Of a stretch of 64,000 nucleotides of DNA, positions 27,120-37,312 are shown piece after piece (positions within the stretch are counted from its first letter, which is position 1; every line of letters starts with the position of its first letter). Position numbers and translations under genes: made by a program. The notes below the pieces were generated by a model. That model did not search any database, was not told the DNA's origin, and saw only the letters and a list, made by a program, of their open reading frames with translations. This stretch comes from Salinimicrobium flavum (lineage in GTDB: Bacteria; Bacteroidota; Bacteroidia; Flavobacteriales; Flavobacteriaceae): contig NZ_JBHULT010000008.1 in NCBI RefSeq assembly GCF_042684505.1, positions 248,001 through 312,000 on the forward strand, written 5' to 3'.

Positions 27120-27518
27120 TTAGTAAACGTAGCACAATACTTCACCACCAACTTTATCCTGCTGCGCTTGTTTTCCTGTCATTACTCCATGAGAGGTAGA
27201 AACAATTGCAATCCCTAAACCATTTAAGATTCGGGGTAGTTCATTGGCACCGGCATATTTACGTAAACCTGGTTTACTTATTCGTTGAATTTTCTTGATC
27301 ACTGGCTCTTTAGTAAGTTTGTCATACTTAAGAGCTATTTTGATGCTTCCCTGTGCGGTACTGTCATCAAATTTGTAACTAAGAATATATCCCTGATCGA
27401 ATAATATCTTTGTTATTTCCTTTTTAAGATTAGAAGCCGGGATCTCTACCACACGATGGTTGGCAGCGACAGCGTTTCTAATTCTTGTTAAATAATCTGC
27501 AATAGGATCTGTATTCAT
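27120..27518 (-). CDS. rpsH: Small-subunit ribosomal protein S8
   Basis: MNTDPIADYLTRIRNAVAAN and the C-terminal VSTSHGVMTGKQAQ segment identify S8 (132 residues). In E. coli S8 represses the spc operon by binding mRNA near rplE. Here the 71-nt spacer just before rpsH can form small GC stems (one at 27550-27562: CGGGA, loop CCA, TCCCG), a possible control site; this is inference only. Confidence 0.97.
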   Translation of the reverse strand: MNTDPIADYLTRIRNAVAANHRVVEIPASNLKKEITKILFDQGYILSYKFDDSTAQGSIKIALKYDKLTKEPVIKKIQRISKPGLRKYAGANELPRILNGLGIAIVSTSHGVMTGKQAQQDKVGGEVLCYVY

Positions 27519-27589
27519 CTATCTCAATTTGCGGAAGTGGTTTTCGCCGCGGGACCATCCCGTTTTGAACCTTCAACCAATTTATATTT

Positions 27590-27859
27590 CTACCAACTAG
27601 CTTTTCTAACCCCTGGAATTAATCCGTTGTTGGCCATTTCCCTGAAAGTTACTCTGGAAACACCAAACTGTCTCATATACCCTCTGGGTCTTCCGGTCAA
27701 TTTACAACGGTTGTGCAAACGAACAGGAGAGGCATTTTTAGGAAGTTTTTGAAGTGCTTCATAATCGCCGGCTTCTTTAAGGGCCTTGCGTTTTTCAGCA
27801 TACTTATCAACCATTTTTTGTCTCTTCACCTCGCGGGCTTTCATTGATTCTTTAGCCAT
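27590..27859 (-). CDS. rpsN: Small-subunit ribosomal protein S14, zinc-free type
   Basis: The 89-residue long form starts [20 protein letters not shown] and ends [13 protein letters not shown]. It carries [20 protein letters not shown] with a single Cys, not the two CxxC pairs of the short zinc-binding S14. It is the only S14 in this operon. It begins 2 bp after rplE ends. Confidence 0.97.
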   Translation of the reverse strand: MAKESMKAREVKRQKMVDKYAEKRKALKEAGDYEALQKLPKNASPVRLHNRCKLTGRPRGYMRQFGVSRVTFREMANNGLIPGVRKASW

Positions 27860-27861
27860 AA

Positions 27862-28413
27862 TTAATTCTTTTTAAAAGGTAATCCTAGTTCGGTTAGCAA
27901 TGATTTTGCTTCTTTATCTGTATTGGCAGAAGTAACGAAGGTAATATCCATACCATTGATTCGGTTTACTTTGTCAATATCGATCTCAGGGAAAATGATC
28001 TGCTCGGTTACACCAAGGTTATAATTTCCTCTTCCGTCAAAACCAGTGGCTTTAATTCCGTTGAAATCCCTCACACGTGGAAGCGCAGAGGTGATCAAAC
28101 GATCTAAAAATTCATACATTCTCTCTCCGCGTAAAGTAACTTTTGCCCCAATGGGCATTCCTTTACGAAGTTTAAAAGAAGCAACATCCTTCTTAGATAT
28201 GGTCGCTATCGCTTTTTGACCGGTAATAGCTGTCAATTCATCAACAGCATGATCAATAAGTTTCTTATCTGCTACAGCGGCTCCAACCCCGCGGCTCAAA
28301 ACTATCTTCTGAAGTTTTGGAACCTGCATCACGTTAGAGTAGCTGAATTCTTCTGTAAGAGCAGAGATCACTCTCTCTTTATACTCTTGTTTAAGTCTTG
28401 GTAAGTATGCCAT
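27862..28413 (-). CDS. rplE: Large-subunit ribosomal protein L5
   Basis: L5 carries 5S rRNA and touches P-site t[23 protein letters not shown] near the start, [15 protein letters not shown] and the end [13 protein letters not shown] are typical. The 183 residues are full length. It begins 2 bp after rplX ends. Confidence 0.97.
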   Translation of the reverse strand: MAYLPRLKQEYKERVISALTEEFSYSNVMQVPKLQKIVLSRGVGAAVADKKLIDHAVDELTAITGQKAIATISKKDVASFKLRKGMPIGAKVTLRGERMYEFLDRLITSALPRVRDFNGIKATGFDGRGNYNLGVTEQIIFPEIDIDKVNRINGMDITFVTSANTDKEAKSLLTELGLPFKKN

Positions 28414-28415
28414 AA

Positions 28416-28727
28416 CTAAATTACTTCATTAGATTTTTTGGAAAACCTTACTTTCTTCCCATCCTCTTCTCTGTATCCAACTCTGGTGGCATCACCACTC
28501 TTGTCAATTAAAGACAAGTTGGAAACGTGAATAGGAGCTTCCTTCTTCTTGATTCCGCCTTGTGGGTTGGCTGCACTTGGCTTCTCATGTTTGGAAACCA
28601 TGTTCACACCTTCCACAATTGCTTTATTCTTATCCAGGAATACCTGCTGCACTTTACCTTCCTGACCTTTATGGTCTCCGGCCGTTACACGTACGGTATC
28701 TCCAGTTTTTATTTTAAGCTTTTTCAT
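28416..28727 (-). CDS. rplX: Large-subunit ribosomal protein L24
   Basis: The KOW motif is seen in [19 protein letters not shown], and the core in [14 protein letters not shown]. The 103-residue protein is full length and acts as an assembly initiator for the 50S subunit. Confidence 0.97.
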   Translation of the reverse strand: MKKLKIKTGDTVRVTAGDHKGQEGKVQQVFLDKNKAIVEGVNMVSKHEKPSAANPQGGIKKKEAPIHVSNLSLIDKSGDATRVGYREEDGKKVRFSKKSNEVI

Positions 28728-28740
28728 TTTCTTTTCTGTA

Positions 28741-29109
28741 TTAAAGCACTTCAGGCGCTAATGATACAATCTTCATGAATTGCTTATCACGAAGTTCACG
28801 TGCTACAGGTCCAAATACACGTGTTCCTCTCATCTCCCCTGTTGGGTTAAGCAGAACACACGCATTGTCATCAAAACGGATATAAGATCCGTCTGGTCTG
28901 CGCACTTCTTTCTTGGTACGAACAACAACTGCTGTTGAAACTGCACCTTTTTTTACGTTTCCATTAGGTGTAGCTTCTTTTACACTGACAACTATTTTGT
29001 CTCCAACAGAAGCGTATCTCTTCTTTGTACCACCCAATACGCGAATCACTAAAACTTCTTTAGCACCGGTATTGTCAGCTACTCTTAATCTAGACTCTTG
29101 TTGTACCAT
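28741..29109 (-). CDS. rplN: Large-subunit ribosomal protein L14
   Basis: [20 protein letters not shown] and the end [19 protein letters not shown] are nearly invariant L14 sequences. It has 122 residues and begins 13 bp after rplX in genome order (transcribed just before it). Confidence 0.98.
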   Translation of the reverse strand: MVQQESRLRVADNTGAKEVLVIRVLGGTKKRYASVGDKIVVSVKEATPNGNVKKGAVSTAVVVRTKKEVRRPDGSYIRFDDNACVLLNPTGEMRGTRVFGPVARELRDKQFMKIVSLAPEVL

Positions 29110-29111
29110 AA

Positions 29112-29369
29112 TTACTTCGCTCTTTCAATTATTTCTACTAATCTCCAGCATTTTGATTTACTCAAAGGACGAGTTTCCATGATCCTTACAGTATCTCCAA
29201 TGTTGCAGTCGTTTGTTTCGTCGTGTGCCACGTATTTCTTCGTTTTTAATACGAATTTTCCATACATGGGGTGTTTTACTTTTTTAGTTTCAGAAACCAC
29301 AATTGATTTCATCATCTTATTACTGGTAACAACACCTATACGTTCTTTTCTTAAGTTTCTTTTTTCCAT
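29112..29369 (-). CDS. rpsQ: Small-subunit ribosomal protein S17
   Basis: The 85-residue OB-fold protein starts [20 protein letters not shown] and contains [20 protein letters not shown]. It is full length and its stop is 2 bp before rplN. Confidence 0.97.
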   Translation of the reverse strand: MEKRNLRKERIGVVTSNKMMKSIVVSETKKVKHPMYGKFVLKTKKYVAHDETNDCNIGDTVRIMETRPLSKSKCWRLVEIIERAK

Positions 29370-29386
29370 TTTCAGCAGAATAACAC

Positions 29387-29578
29387 TTATTGTTGTTCTC
29401 TTTTAGTTAACTCTGTAGCAATACGCGCTATAGATCTTCTTACAGTTCTCAACTGTATTGGGTTCTCTAATGGCGATACTGCGTGAGCCATTTTAAGATC
29501 GGAATATGCTTTTCTTGATTTACCAAGTTCTTCCTGTAATTCTGCTACAGACAATTCTCTTACTTCTGATTGTTTCAT
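29387..29578 (-). CDS. rpmC: Large-subunit ribosomal protein L29
   Basis: A 63-residue two-helix protein beginning [20 protein letters not shown] and ending with [14 protein letters not shown]. It lies at the peptide-exit side of the ribosome. The order rplP-rpmC-rpsQ is canonical. Confidence 0.96.
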   Translation of the reverse strand: MKQSEVRELSVAELQEELGKSRKAYSDLKMAHAVSPLENPIQLRTVRRSIARIATELTKREQQ

Positions 29579-29589
29579 AACGTGTCTTA

Positions 29590-30009
29590 TTAAGCTTGAT
29601 AATCTCTAGCTACGATGAACTTAGTTTTTACAGGTAGTTTTTGAGCTGCAAGGCGCAAGGCCTCTTTTGCAACATCAAATGGAACACCACCTATTTCAAA
29701 AAGGATCCTTCCTGGTTTCACAACTGCTGCCCAATATTCAACCGCACCTTTACCTTTACCCATACGCACCTCAAGTGGTTTCTTCGTGATAGGCTTGTCT
29801 GGAAATATTTTGATCCAAAGTGAACCTTCTCTCTTCATATAACGGGTAGCAGCAATACGCGCAGCTTCTATTTGTCTTGCAGTCACAAAATTTGAGTCTA
29901 AAGACTTGATACCAAAAGTTCCGTTAGAAAGCCTGTGTCCTCTTTGAGAAACACCTTTCATACGGCCCTTTTGCATTTTGCGATATTTTGTTCTTTTAGG
30001 CTGTAACAT
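29590..30009 (-). CDS. rplP: Large-subunit ribosomal protein L16
   Basis: [20 protein letters not shown] and [20 protein letters not shown] are L16 signatures. At 139 residues it is full length. L16 helps position A-site tRNA. Confidence 0.97.
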   Translation of the reverse strand: MLQPKRTKYRKMQKGRMKGVSQRGHRLSNGTFGIKSLDSNFVTARQIEAARIAATRYMKREGSLWIKIFPDKPITKKPLEVRMGKGKGAVEYWAAVVKPGRILFEIGGVPFDVAKEALRLAAQKLPVKTKFIVARDYQA

Positions 30010-30028
30010 TTTTCTTTACTTTAAAAAA

Positions 30029-30751
30029 TTACTTTCTACGACGTGATTTGTTAGCACCACCTCGTCCGGCTCCGGGTTTTCCTCCTTGTTTTTTGGCCAT
30101 GCCAACAAGTGGAGAAAGTTCTCTTTTACCGTATACCTCACCTTTCATTATCCATACTTTAACACCCAGTCTACCATAAGTAGTGTGAGCTTCAACTAAA
30201 GCATAGTCAATGTCGGCTCTAAATGTCGACAATGGAATTCTACCATCTTTGTAAGATTCAGAACGCGCCATTTCAGCACCGTTCAAACGCCCGGAGATCT
30301 CAATTTTGATCCCTTCAGCATTCATTCTCATTGCAGCCGCAATAGCCATTTTGATAGCACGACGGTAAGAGATACGATTCTCAATTTGTCTTGCAACACT
30401 GGAACCTACTAAGTAAGCATCCAGCTCTGGCCTTTTAATTTCAAAGATGTTGATCTGAACTTCCTTGTCTGTGATCTTCTTAAGCTCTTCCTTCAACTTG
30501 TCTACCTCCTGGCCACCTTTCCCAATAATGATACCGGGACGGGCAGTGGTGATAGTAACGGTTACAAGTTTAAGCGTACGCTCAATGATCACTCTTGATA
30601 CACTCGCTTTAGATAAACGAGCATGGATGTATTTTCTAATCTTATCGTCTTCGGCTAATTTGTCGCCGTAGTCATTTCCTCCGTACCAGTTGGATTCCCA
30701 TCCTCTGATGATACCAAGGCGATTCCCGATTGGATTTGTTTTCTGTCCCAT
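30029..30751 (-). CDS. rpsC: Small-subunit ribosomal protein S3
   Basis: [20 protein letters not shown] opens the protein, the KH domain shows [17 protein letters not shown], and [17 protein letters not shown] is the C-terminal core. The 240 residues include a short Gly/Lys/Arg tail. S3 lies at the mRNA entry tunnel. Confidence 0.97.
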   Translation of the reverse strand: MGQKTNPIGNRLGIIRGWESNWYGGNDYGDKLAEDDKIRKYIHARLSKASVSRVIIERTLKLVTVTITTARPGIIIGKGGQEVDKLKEELKKITDKEVQINIFEIKRPELDAYLVGSSVARQIENRISYRRAIKMAIAAAMRMNAEGIKIEISGRLNGAEMARSESYKDGRIPLSTFRADIDYALVEAHTTYGRLGVKVWIMKGEVYGKRELSPLVGMAKKQGGKPGAGRGGANKSRRRK

Positions 30752-30759
30752 ACTCTTAC

Positions 30760-31167
30760 TTAGCTTTGTGTATTATTGTTAGCTCCAAGCACTAAAGTAA
30801 CGTGGTTGGAACGTTTTCTAATTCTATGTGCGCGACCTTGGGGTGCAGGACGTAGTCTTTTCAACATACTTCCACCATCCACACGGATCTCTTTAACGAA
30901 CAATTCTGCATCTTCAATGCTGGCATCTTCGTTCTTAGCCTGCCAGTTAGCGATTGCTGACAATAACAGTTTTTCCAAACTTTTAGATGCGTCCTTAGAA
31001 TTGAATTTCAAAATATGAAGCGCTCTTTCTACTTTTTCACCACGTACCAAATCCGCAACTAAGCGCATTTTCCTTGGTGAAGTAGGGCAGTTATTCAACT
31101 TAGCAAAAGCTATTTGCTTATTAGCTTCTTTTATCTGCTCTGCTCTTTCTCTTTTACGAACTCCCAT
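30760..31167 (-). CDS. rplV: Large-subunit ribosomal protein L22
   Basis: [20 protein letters not shown] and [20 protein letters not shown] are the L22 hallmark segments. The 135 residues are full length; its beta-hairpin lines the exit tunnel. Confidence 0.97.
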   Translation of the reverse strand: MGVRKRERAEQIKEANKQIAFAKLNNCPTSPRKMRLVADLVRGEKVERALHILKFNSKDASKSLEKLLLSAIANWQAKNEDASIEDAELFVKEIRVDGGSMLKRLRPAPQGRAHRIRKRSNHVTLVLGANNNTQS

Positions 31168-31175
31168 AGCTTCAA

Positions 31176-31454
31176 TTATTTTTTACCTTTATTTTTAGCA
31201 CCAGCATGACCTCTAAAAGATCTTGTTGGTGAAAATTCACCTAATTTGTGACCTACCATGTTCTCTGTAATATAAACAGGAACGAATTGACGTCCGTTGT
31301 GAACTGCGATAGTTTGCCCTACAAAATCAGGAGTGATCATAGAAGCCCTTGACCAGGTCTTAATAACCGCTTTCTTTCCAGATTCTGTATTCTGAGCTAC
31401 TTTCTGCTCCAACTTATAGTGAACGTAAGGTCCTTTTTTTAATGAACGTGCCAT
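31176..31454 (-). CDS. rpsS: Small-subunit ribosomal protein S19
   Basis: [39 protein letters not shown] and [13 protein letters not shown] identify S19 (92 residues). Confidence 0.97.
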   Translation of the reverse strand: MARSLKKGPYVHYKLEQKVAQNTESGKKAVIKTWSRASMITPDFVGQTIAVHNGRQFVPVYITENMVGHKLGEFSPTRSFRGHAGAKNKGKK

Positions 31455-31460
31455 ATCTTA

Positions 31461-32288
31461 TTATTTCTTTCTACGTTCTACAATATATTTATTACTCGAC
31501 TTCGTCTTAGATCGGGTTCTATACCCTTTTGCAGGTATACCTTTTCTAGAACGCGGGTGACCACCGGAAGATTTACCTTCACCACCACCCATTGGGTGAT
31601 CTACAGGGTTCATCACTACCGGTCTTGTTCTTGGTCTTCTACCCAACCATCTGCTTCTACCGGCTTTTCCTGAAACAAGCAACTGGTGATCACTGTTTGA
31701 AACAGCACCTACAGTAGCTATACAGCTTGCCAATACCCTCCTGATCTCTCCTGAAGGCAATTTGATGGTTGCATATTTACCTTCTCTTGCCATTAACTGA
31801 GCAAAAGCACCGGCAGATCTAGCCATTACAGCTCCCTGTCCAGGTCTCAACTCGATACAAGAGATAATAGTACCTAATGGAATGTTAGCCAATGGCATGG
31901 CGTTCCCAATTTCGGGAGCACCTGCATCAGCAGTAGATACTACATTTTGCCCAACCTGAAGTCCATTCTGAGCAATAATATATCGTTTCTCGCCATCCTG
32001 ATAATTCAATAGTGCGATAAAGGCCGTTCTGTTTGGATCATATTCAATAGAAGCGACAGTTGCAGGAATACCCTGCTTGTCTCTCTTAAAATCAATGATC
32101 CTGTAACGTTTTTTATGACCACCACCAATATAGCGCATGGTCATTTTTCCCTGACTGTTTCTACCTCCTGATCTTTTGTTCGGAACTAATAAACTTTTTT
32201 CCGGCTTATCAGTAGTAATCGCGTCAAATCCGTTTACTACTCTAAATCGCTGACCAGGGGTGATTGGTTTTAATTTTCTAACTGACAT
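31461..32288 (-). CDS. rplB: Large-subunit ribosomal protein L2
   Basis: L2 is needed for subunit joining and peptidyl transfer. [20 protein letters not shown] and the conserved [20 protein letters not shown] with its functional His are present. The 275 residues are full length. Confidence 0.98.
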   Translation of the reverse strand: MSVRKLKPITPGQRFRVVNGFDAITTDKPEKSLLVPNKRSGGRNSQGKMTMRYIGGGHKKRYRIIDFKRDKQGIPATVASIEYDPNRTAFIALLNYQDGEKRYIIAQNGLQVGQNVVSTADAGAPEIGNAMPLANIPLGTIISCIELRPGQGAVMARSAGAFAQLMAREGKYATIKLPSGEIRRVLASCIATVGAVSNSDHQLLVSGKAGRSRWLGRRPRTRPVVMNPVDHPMGGGEGKSSGGHPRSRKGIPAKGYRTRSKTKSSNKYIVERRKK

Positions 32289-32297
32289 TTTTTAATC

Positions 32298-32588
32298 TTA
32301 GAGATTACTATATAAATCAATAGTTTCACCTTCCGCCACCTGTACTAGTGCTTTTTTGTAAGCACTGGTTTTACCAGTAACAACACCCGTTTTTGTGTAA
32401 CGGGTTTTTCTGTCTGGACGGACATTTATCGTACGAACCTTTGTAACTGAAACACCATAAGCAGACTCAACTGCGTCTTTAATTTCAATCTTATTCGCCT
32501 TATTATCAACTACAAAAGCGTACTTATTGTTAAGCTCGCTATCTGCCGTAGCCTTCTCTGTAATAATAGGTTTTATTAAGATACTCAT
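32298..32588 (-). CDS. rplW: Large-subunit ribosomal protein L23
   Basis: ILIKPIITEKATADSELNNK and the segment KVRTINVRPDRKTRYTK identify L23 (96 residues), which docks SRP and trigger factor at the exit tunnel. Confidence 0.96.
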   Translation of the reverse strand: MSILIKPIITEKATADSELNNKYAFVVDNKANKIEIKDAVESAYGVSVTKVRTINVRPDRKTRYTKTGVVTGKTSAYKKALVQVAEGETIDLYSNL

Positions 32589-32593
32589 AATGC

Positions 32594-33223
32594 TTATTTA
32601 CTTAGATTCGACTCAATTCCTTCTAGAGACCCCTCTAAAAACACTAAATTATTAGCGTTTAGGATCTTGTAAGTACTTAATTCTGAAGCACTTATAACCT
32701 CTGAGGCCTTTAAATTGCGTGACGACAAATATACATTTTTATTTGAGTCACCCAACACTATCAAAGATTTTTTACCCTCAAGTCCCAGTGCCTTAAGAAC
32801 ATCTATGAAATTCTTGGTCTTTGGAGAATCAAATGAAAAATCTTCTACAACTATTATGGAGTTGTCATTTGCCTTTAGAGAAAGAGCAGATTTTCTTGCC
32901 AGTCTCTTAAGGTTTTTGTTCAATTTAAAGGAGTAGCTCCTTGGTCTTGGACCAAATACTCTACCTCCTCCTTTAAAAATAGGAGACTTGATACTTCCCG
33001 CACGGGCAGTACCTGTACCTTTTTGTTTCTTGATCTTACGCGTAGAACCTGTGATCTCTGCACGTTCTTTAGCTTTATGCGTTCCCTGACGTTGATTGGC
33101 CAGGTATTGCTTCACATCAAGATAAACAGCATGGTTGTTTGGCTCTATCGCAAAAACAGCATCAGAAAGGTTTGCCTTTCTCCCTGTTTCTTTTCCTTTA
33201 ATATCTAAAACTGCTACTTCCAT
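32594..33223 (-). CDS. rplD: Large-subunit ribosomal protein L4
   Basis: The 209-residue protein has [20 protein letters not shown] and [20 protein letters not shown], the extended loop of L4. The ATG overlaps the rplC stop codon by one base (TAATG), giving strict coupling. In E. coli L4 controls the S10 operon by attenuation; a candidate attenuator lies two genes upstream between rpsJ and rplC. Confidence 0.97.
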   Translation of the reverse strand: MEVAVLDIKGKETGRKANLSDAVFAIEPNNHAVYLDVKQYLANQRQGTHKAKERAEITGSTRKIKKQKGTGTARAGSIKSPIFKGGGRVFGPRPRSYSFKLNKNLKRLARKSALSLKANDNSIIVVEDFSFDSPKTKNFIDVLKALGLEGKKSLIVLGDSNKNVYLSSRNLKASEVISASELSTYKILNANNLVFLEGSLEGIESNLSK

Positions 33224-33834
33224 TACTTCTGAATGATTACGTAAGAGTTTTTGTGTCCTGGAACCGCTCCTTTAACAACAAGAAGGTTCTTATCTGCAAC
33301 AACTTTCAAAACTCTCAGGTTTTCTACTTTTACTTTTTCGCCACCCATTCTACCGGCCATACGCATTCCTTTGAATACTCTCGCAGGATATGAAGCCGCA
33401 CCAATAGAACCAGGAGCCCTTAAACGGTTGTGCTGACCGTGAGTCGCTTGTCCAACCCCACCAAATCCGTGACGTTTAACAACACCTTGAAAACCTTTAC
33501 CTTTTGATATACCGGAAACGTCTACAAATTCGCCTTCAGTAAAATGTTCAACGGTAATGGTATCACCTAATTTGTGCTCTCCTTCAAATCCCTTGAATTC
33601 AACGACTTTGCGCATTGCTGCGGCTCCGGCTTTTTTTGCATGCCCAGTGGCAGCATTATTAGCAGTCTTTTTGTCATCGAAACCAAGTTGAAGAGCTTCG
33701 TACCCGTCAACCTCCTCGGTTCTGACTTGGGTAATTACACATGGTCCAGCTTGAATAACGGTACAAGGAATGTTCTTCCCGTTCTCGTCAAAAATGCTGG
33801 TCATGCCAATCTTTTTTCCTATTAACCCAGACAT
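33223..33834 (-). CDS. rplC: Large-subunit ribosomal protein L3
   Basis: [20 protein letters not shown] and [20 protein letters not shown] are L3 signatures (203 residues). It follows an unusually long, structured 149-nt spacer after rpsJ and overlaps rplD by one base. Confidence 0.97.
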   Translation of the reverse strand: MSGLIGKKIGMTSIFDENGKNIPCTVIQAGPCVITQVRTEEVDGYEALQLGFDDKKTANNAATGHAKKAGAAAMRKVVEFKGFEGEHKLGDTITVEHFTEGEFVDVSGISKGKGFQGVVKRHGFGGVGQATHGQHNRLRAPGSIGAASYPARVFKGMRMAGRMGGEKVKVENLRVLKVVADKNLLVVKGAVPGHKNSYVIIQK

Positions 33835-33983
33835 AAATTAATTATTAGTTATTAAATTATTTACTTAAAAATATTCAGGATTGAAAAACACTTCCAATCC
33901 TGAATGTATTTTTCTTCCGTTTTTCCCTCGCCTGTCGCTTGGGACATGTATGAACCCGACAGCTTATCGGGCCTTTGTGTTTA
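33835..33983 (-). promoter_or_regulatory. Structured rpsJ-rplC spacer with attenuator-like hairpin
   Basis: In a super-operon where most gaps are 0-20 nt, this one is 149 nt. In transcript order it contains a small hairpin (CCCGA...TCGGG, 33956-33972) and then an 11-bp hairpin CAATCCTGAAT-type (arms 33873-33883 and 33895-33905) followed by a U-rich tract, which is the form of an intrinsic terminator. It precedes rplC, rplD and the rest of the S10 genes, where r-protein feedback is expected. No -7 box of consensus form was found, so attenuation fits better than a second promoter. Confidence 0.55.
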
Positions 33984-34289
33984 TCACACTTTGATCTCCA
34001 CCTCTACTCCACTTGGCAATTCAAGTTTCATCAAGGCATCGATTGTTTTTGAAGACGAACTGTAAATATCCAGCAGTCTTTTATAGGAACTTAACTGAAA
34101 TTGCTCTCTCGACTTCTTGTTAACGTGTGGAGAACGCAATACAGTAAAGATCTTCTTGTGAGTTGGCAATGGAATTGGTCCAGTCACCACAGCTCCCGTA
34201 CTTTTTACGGTTTTTACAATCTTCTCGGCAGATTTGTCTACCAGGTTGTGATCGTAAGATTTTAGTTTTATTCTGATTTTCTGACTCAT
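33984..34289 (-). CDS. rpsJ: Small-subunit ribosomal protein S10
   Basis: [40 protein letters not shown] and the end [11 protein letters not shown] identify S10 (101 residues), which is also NusE in antitermination. It starts 11 bp after fusA ends; tuf, often between the two, is missing. Confidence 0.98.
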   Translation of the reverse strand: MSQKIRIKLKSYDHNLVDKSAEKIVKTVKSTGAVVTGPIPLPTHKKIFTVLRSPHVNKKSREQFQLSSYKRLLDIYSSSSKTIDALMKLELPSGVEVEIKV

Positions 34290-34300
34290 TTTCCTGATAA

Positions 34301-36412
34301 TTATTCGTTAGCGGTTCCCTTTTCTGCCTTCATAATTGCTTCTGAAATATTAGAAGGAGTTTCGGCATAGTGAGAGAATTCCATAGTAGAGGTTGCACGT
34401 CCCGAAGAAAGGGTACGCAATGTAGTTACATATCCAAACATCTCAGATAATGGCACTTCAGCTTTGATCACTTTCGCACCAGATCTGTCAGACATGTCAT
34501 TTACCTGTCCACGACGTCTGTTTAAATCTCCTACTATATCACCCATATTTTCTTCTGGGGTAACCACTTCTACTTTCATGATTGGCTCAAGGATAACAGC
34601 ACCGGCTTTTTTAGCCGCAACTTTATATCCCATTTTCGCAGCCAATTCGAAAGAAAGCTGATCGGAATCCACAGGGTGGAAAGACCCATCCTTAAGAACT
34701 ACTTTTAAAGTATCCATGGTGAAACCAGCCATAGGCCCGGTTTTCATAGCCTCTCTAAATCCTTTTTCCACTGAAGGAATAAATTCTTTAGGAATACGAC
34801 CACCTTTGATCTCATCAACGAACTGAAGTCCCGGTCCTTTGAAGTCTTCATCTGCAGGCCCTAGTGTAAATGAAATATCACCAAATTTACCACGACCACC
34901 AGACTGCTTCTTGTAAACCTCTCTGTGATCTGCCACTTTGGTAACAGTTTCCTTGTACTCAACACGAGGTTGACCTTCATTTACTTCAACCTTAAATTCT
35001 CTTTTCAAACGATCTACAAGGATCTCAAGGTGAAGCTCACCCATTCCTGAAATAATTGTTTGTCCGGAAACTTCATCGGTTTTAACCTGGAAAGTTGGAT
35101 CCTCTTCAGCTAATTTAGCCAAAGCCATACCCATCTTATCAACATCTGCCTTGGTTTTAGGCTCAACAGAAATACCAATTACAGGTTCAGGGAAAGACAT
35201 AGATTCGAGAACGATTGGGTGTTTCTCATCTGTCAAGGTATCCCCTGTCTTAATATCTTTAAATCCAACAGCCGCACCAATATCTCCGGCTTCAATTCTG
35301 TCAATTGGCTGTTGTTTATTTGCATGCATCTGATAGATACGTGAAATACGTTCTTTTTTTCCTGAACGGTTGTTCTGAACATAAGAACCAGCATCTAAAG
35401 CTCCTGAGTAAACTCTAAAGAAAGCCAAACGACCAACGAAAGGATCGGTAGCAATTTTAAAAGCTAACGCTGAAAAAGGAGAATCTACATGCGGCTTACG
35501 TGTTTCTTCTTTTTCTGTATCTGGGTTTACACCTACAATGGCTTCAACATCTACAGGAGAAGGAAGGTAACGCATTACTGCATCCAGCATCGCCTGAACT
35601 CCTTTATTTTTAAAGGCAGATCCACACATCATTGGGATAATAGACATATCAATTGTTGCAGCTCTAAGGGCAGCAATGATCTCGTCTTCAGTAATAGAGT
35701 TCTCGTCTTCGAAGAATTTCTCCATAAGCGCTTCATCGTACTCGGCAACTGCCTCTACAAGTTCAGCTCTGTATTTATTTACGTCCTCCATCAATTCCTC
35801 AGGGATATCAATGGTTTCGTAAGTCATTCCAAAGTCCTCTTCATTCCAGACAACTGCCTTTTTGGAAATAAGATCAACAACTCCTTTGAAGTCGATTTCA
35901 TCCCCAATAGGAATTTGAAGTGGAACAGGATTTCCACCAAGCATTTCTCTTACCTGCTTGCACACTTTAAAAAAGTCTGCACCCTGGCGGTCCATTTTAT
36001 TAACGAACCCAAGTCTTGGTACTCTATATTTATCAGCCTGTCTCCAAACAGTTTCAGATTGAGGCTCAACACCATCAACCGCGCTGAAAAGAGCTACCAT
36101 CCCATCAAGAACACGTAAAGAACGCTCTACCTCTACAGTAAAGTCAACGTGTCCCGGGGTATCAATAATATTTACAGTGTATTCCTGGTCGCGGTACATC
36201 CACTTACAATGCGTTGCAGCAGAGGTAATGGTAATACCACGCTCCTGCTCTTGCTCCATCCAGTCCATTGTAGCTGCACCATCATGCACCTCACCGATTT
36301 TATGACTAATACCGGTATAGAAAAGAATACGCTCTGTAGTAGTGGTCTTACCGGCATCAATATGCGCAGCAATACCTATATTTCTTGTGAATTTTAAATC
36401 TCTTTGTGCCAT
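34301..36412 (-). CDS. fusA: Translation elongation factor G
   Basis: EF-G is the GTPase that drives translocation. The P-loop [19 protein letters not shown], the switch segment [35 protein letters not shown] and [10 protein letters not shown] are present, as are domain IV and the C-terminal [20 protein letters not shown]. The 703 residues are full length. It begins 3 bp after rpsG. Confidence 0.98.
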   Translation of the reverse strand: MAQRDLKFTRNIGIAAHIDAGKTTTTERILFYTGISHKIGEVHDGAATMDWMEQEQERGITITSAATHCKWMYRDQEYTVNIIDTPGHVDFTVEVERSLRVLDGMVALFSAVDGVEPQSETVWRQADKYRVPRLGFVNKMDRQGADFFKVCKQVREMLGGNPVPLQIPIGDEIDFKGVVDLISKKAVVWNEEDFGMTYETIDIPEELMEDVNKYRAELVEAVAEYDEALMEKFFEDENSITEDEIIAALRAATIDMSIIPMMCGSAFKNKGVQAMLDAVMRYLPSPVDVEAIVGVNPDTEKEETRKPHVDSPFSALAFKIATDPFVGRLAFFRVYSGALDAGSYVQNNRSGKKERISRIYQMHANKQQPIDRIEAGDIGAAVGFKDIKTGDTLTDEKHPIVLESMSFPEPVIGISVEPKTKADVDKMGMALAKLAEEDPTFQVKTDEVSGQTIISGMGELHLEILVDRLKREFKVEVNEGQPRVEYKETVTKVADHREVYKKQSGGRGKFGDISFTLGPADEDFKGPGLQFVDEIKGGRIPKEFIPSVEKGFREAMKTGPMAGFTMDTLKVVLKDGSFHPVDSDQLSFELAAKMGYKVAAKKAGAVILEPIMKVEVVTPEENMGDIVGDLNRRRGQVNDMSDRSGAKVIKAEVPLSEMFGYVTTLRTLSSGRATSTMEFSHYAETPSNISEAIMKAEKGTANE

Positions 36413-36415
36413 TTT

Positions 36416-36892
36416 TTAGAATCTAAAGTGTGAGAATGCTTTGTTAGCTTCAGCCATCTTGTGGGTATCAACCCTCTTCTTCACAGCCGCACCTTCTTCC
36501 TTAGCCGCAGCAAGAACTTCAGACGCAAGTCTTTGCGCCATTGATTTCTCGTTACGCTTTCTAGAGTAAGAGATCAACCACTTCATAGCGGTTGAAACTT
36601 TACGATCTGGTCTTATCTGCATTGGAATCTGGAAAGTAGCACCCCCAACTCTACGACTACGTACTTCTACGTGAGGCATAACATTAGATAGAGCATCCTT
36701 CCAAAGTTCAAGTCCAGTTTTTTCTTCATCCTGTTTTTTCTCTTCTACAATTGCGATCGCATCGTAGAAAACCTTAAAGGCAACAGATTTTTTACCATCC
36801 CACATCATCATGTTAACAAAACGTGTCACTAACTGATCGTTAAACTTTGGATCTGGTAAAAGTGGCCTTTTTTTCGCCTGTCTTTTTCTCAT
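36416..36892 (-). CDS. rpsG: Small-subunit ribosomal protein S7
   Basis: MRKRQAKKRPLLPDPKFNDQ, VRSRRVGGATFQIPMQIRPD and the end KMAEANKAFSHFRF are standard. The 158 residues are full length. S7 nucleates the 30S head. Confidence 0.97.
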   Translation of the reverse strand: MRKRQAKKRPLLPDPKFNDQLVTRFVNMMMWDGKKSVAFKVFYDAIAIVEEKKQDEEKTGLELWKDALSNVMPHVEVRSRRVGGATFQIPMQIRPDRKVSTAMKWLISYSRKRNEKSMAQRLASEVLAAAKEEGAAVKKRVDTHKMAEANKAFSHFRF

Positions 36893-36937
36893 TTCTTCTT
36901 TGTAATAAGTTAATTGTTACTTGCTGCGGAAATAATC

Positions 36938-37312
36938 CTATTTCTTAGGCTTTTTAGCACCATACTTGGAACGTCTCTGTGTTCTTCCGGCAACACCGGC
37001 AGTATCCAGAGCACCACGTACAATATGATACCTTACTCCAGGCAAATCTTTAACTCGTCCGCCTCTAACCAATACTATCGAGTGCTCTTGCAGATTGTGA
37101 CCCTCACCAGGTATGTATGCGTTCACTTCTTTCCCGTTCGTCAACCTTACCCTTGCAACTTTTCGCATTGCAGAGTTAGGTTTCTTAGGGGTAGTTGTGT
37201 AAACACGCGTACAAACTCCTCGTCTTTGAGGGCACGAATCTAAAGCAGCCGATTTACTCTTCTTGGTGATCTTGGCTCTTCCTTTTCGTACTAATTGTGA
37301 AATTGTTGGCAT
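36938..37312 (-). CDS. rpsL: Small-subunit ribosomal protein S12
   Basis: First gene of the super-operon. [40 protein letters not shown] and the [20 protein letters not shown] segment are typical. The two lysines most often altered in streptomycin resistance are in their wild-type state (PKKPNS and [10 protein letters not shown]). At 124 residues it is full length. The mRNA leader from the promoter at 37367 would be about 45 nt. Confidence 0.98.
   Translation of the reverse strand: MPTISQLVRKGRAKITKKSKSAALDSCPQRRGVCTRVYTTTPKKPNSAMRKVARVRLTNGKEVNAYIPGEGHNLQEHSIVLVRGGRVKDLPGVRYHIVRGALDTAGVAGRTQRRSKYGAKKPKK

Noticed and set aside
27519..27589. S8-type control site before rpsH
   Set aside because: Only short stems (5 bp and 4 bp) are seen and the known S8 target core cannot be recognised, so it is mentioned under rpsH but not claimed.
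35489..36118. A 209-codon open frame on the plus strand opposite fusA
   Set aside because: It is entirely antisense to a strongly conserved gene, its product is Cys/Phe/Asn-rich and unlike any protein, and it has no promoter. It is a codon-bias shadow.
36938..37312. Streptomycin-resistance change in rpsL
   Set aside because: The relevant lysines in TTPKKPNSA and GGRVKDLPG are wild type.
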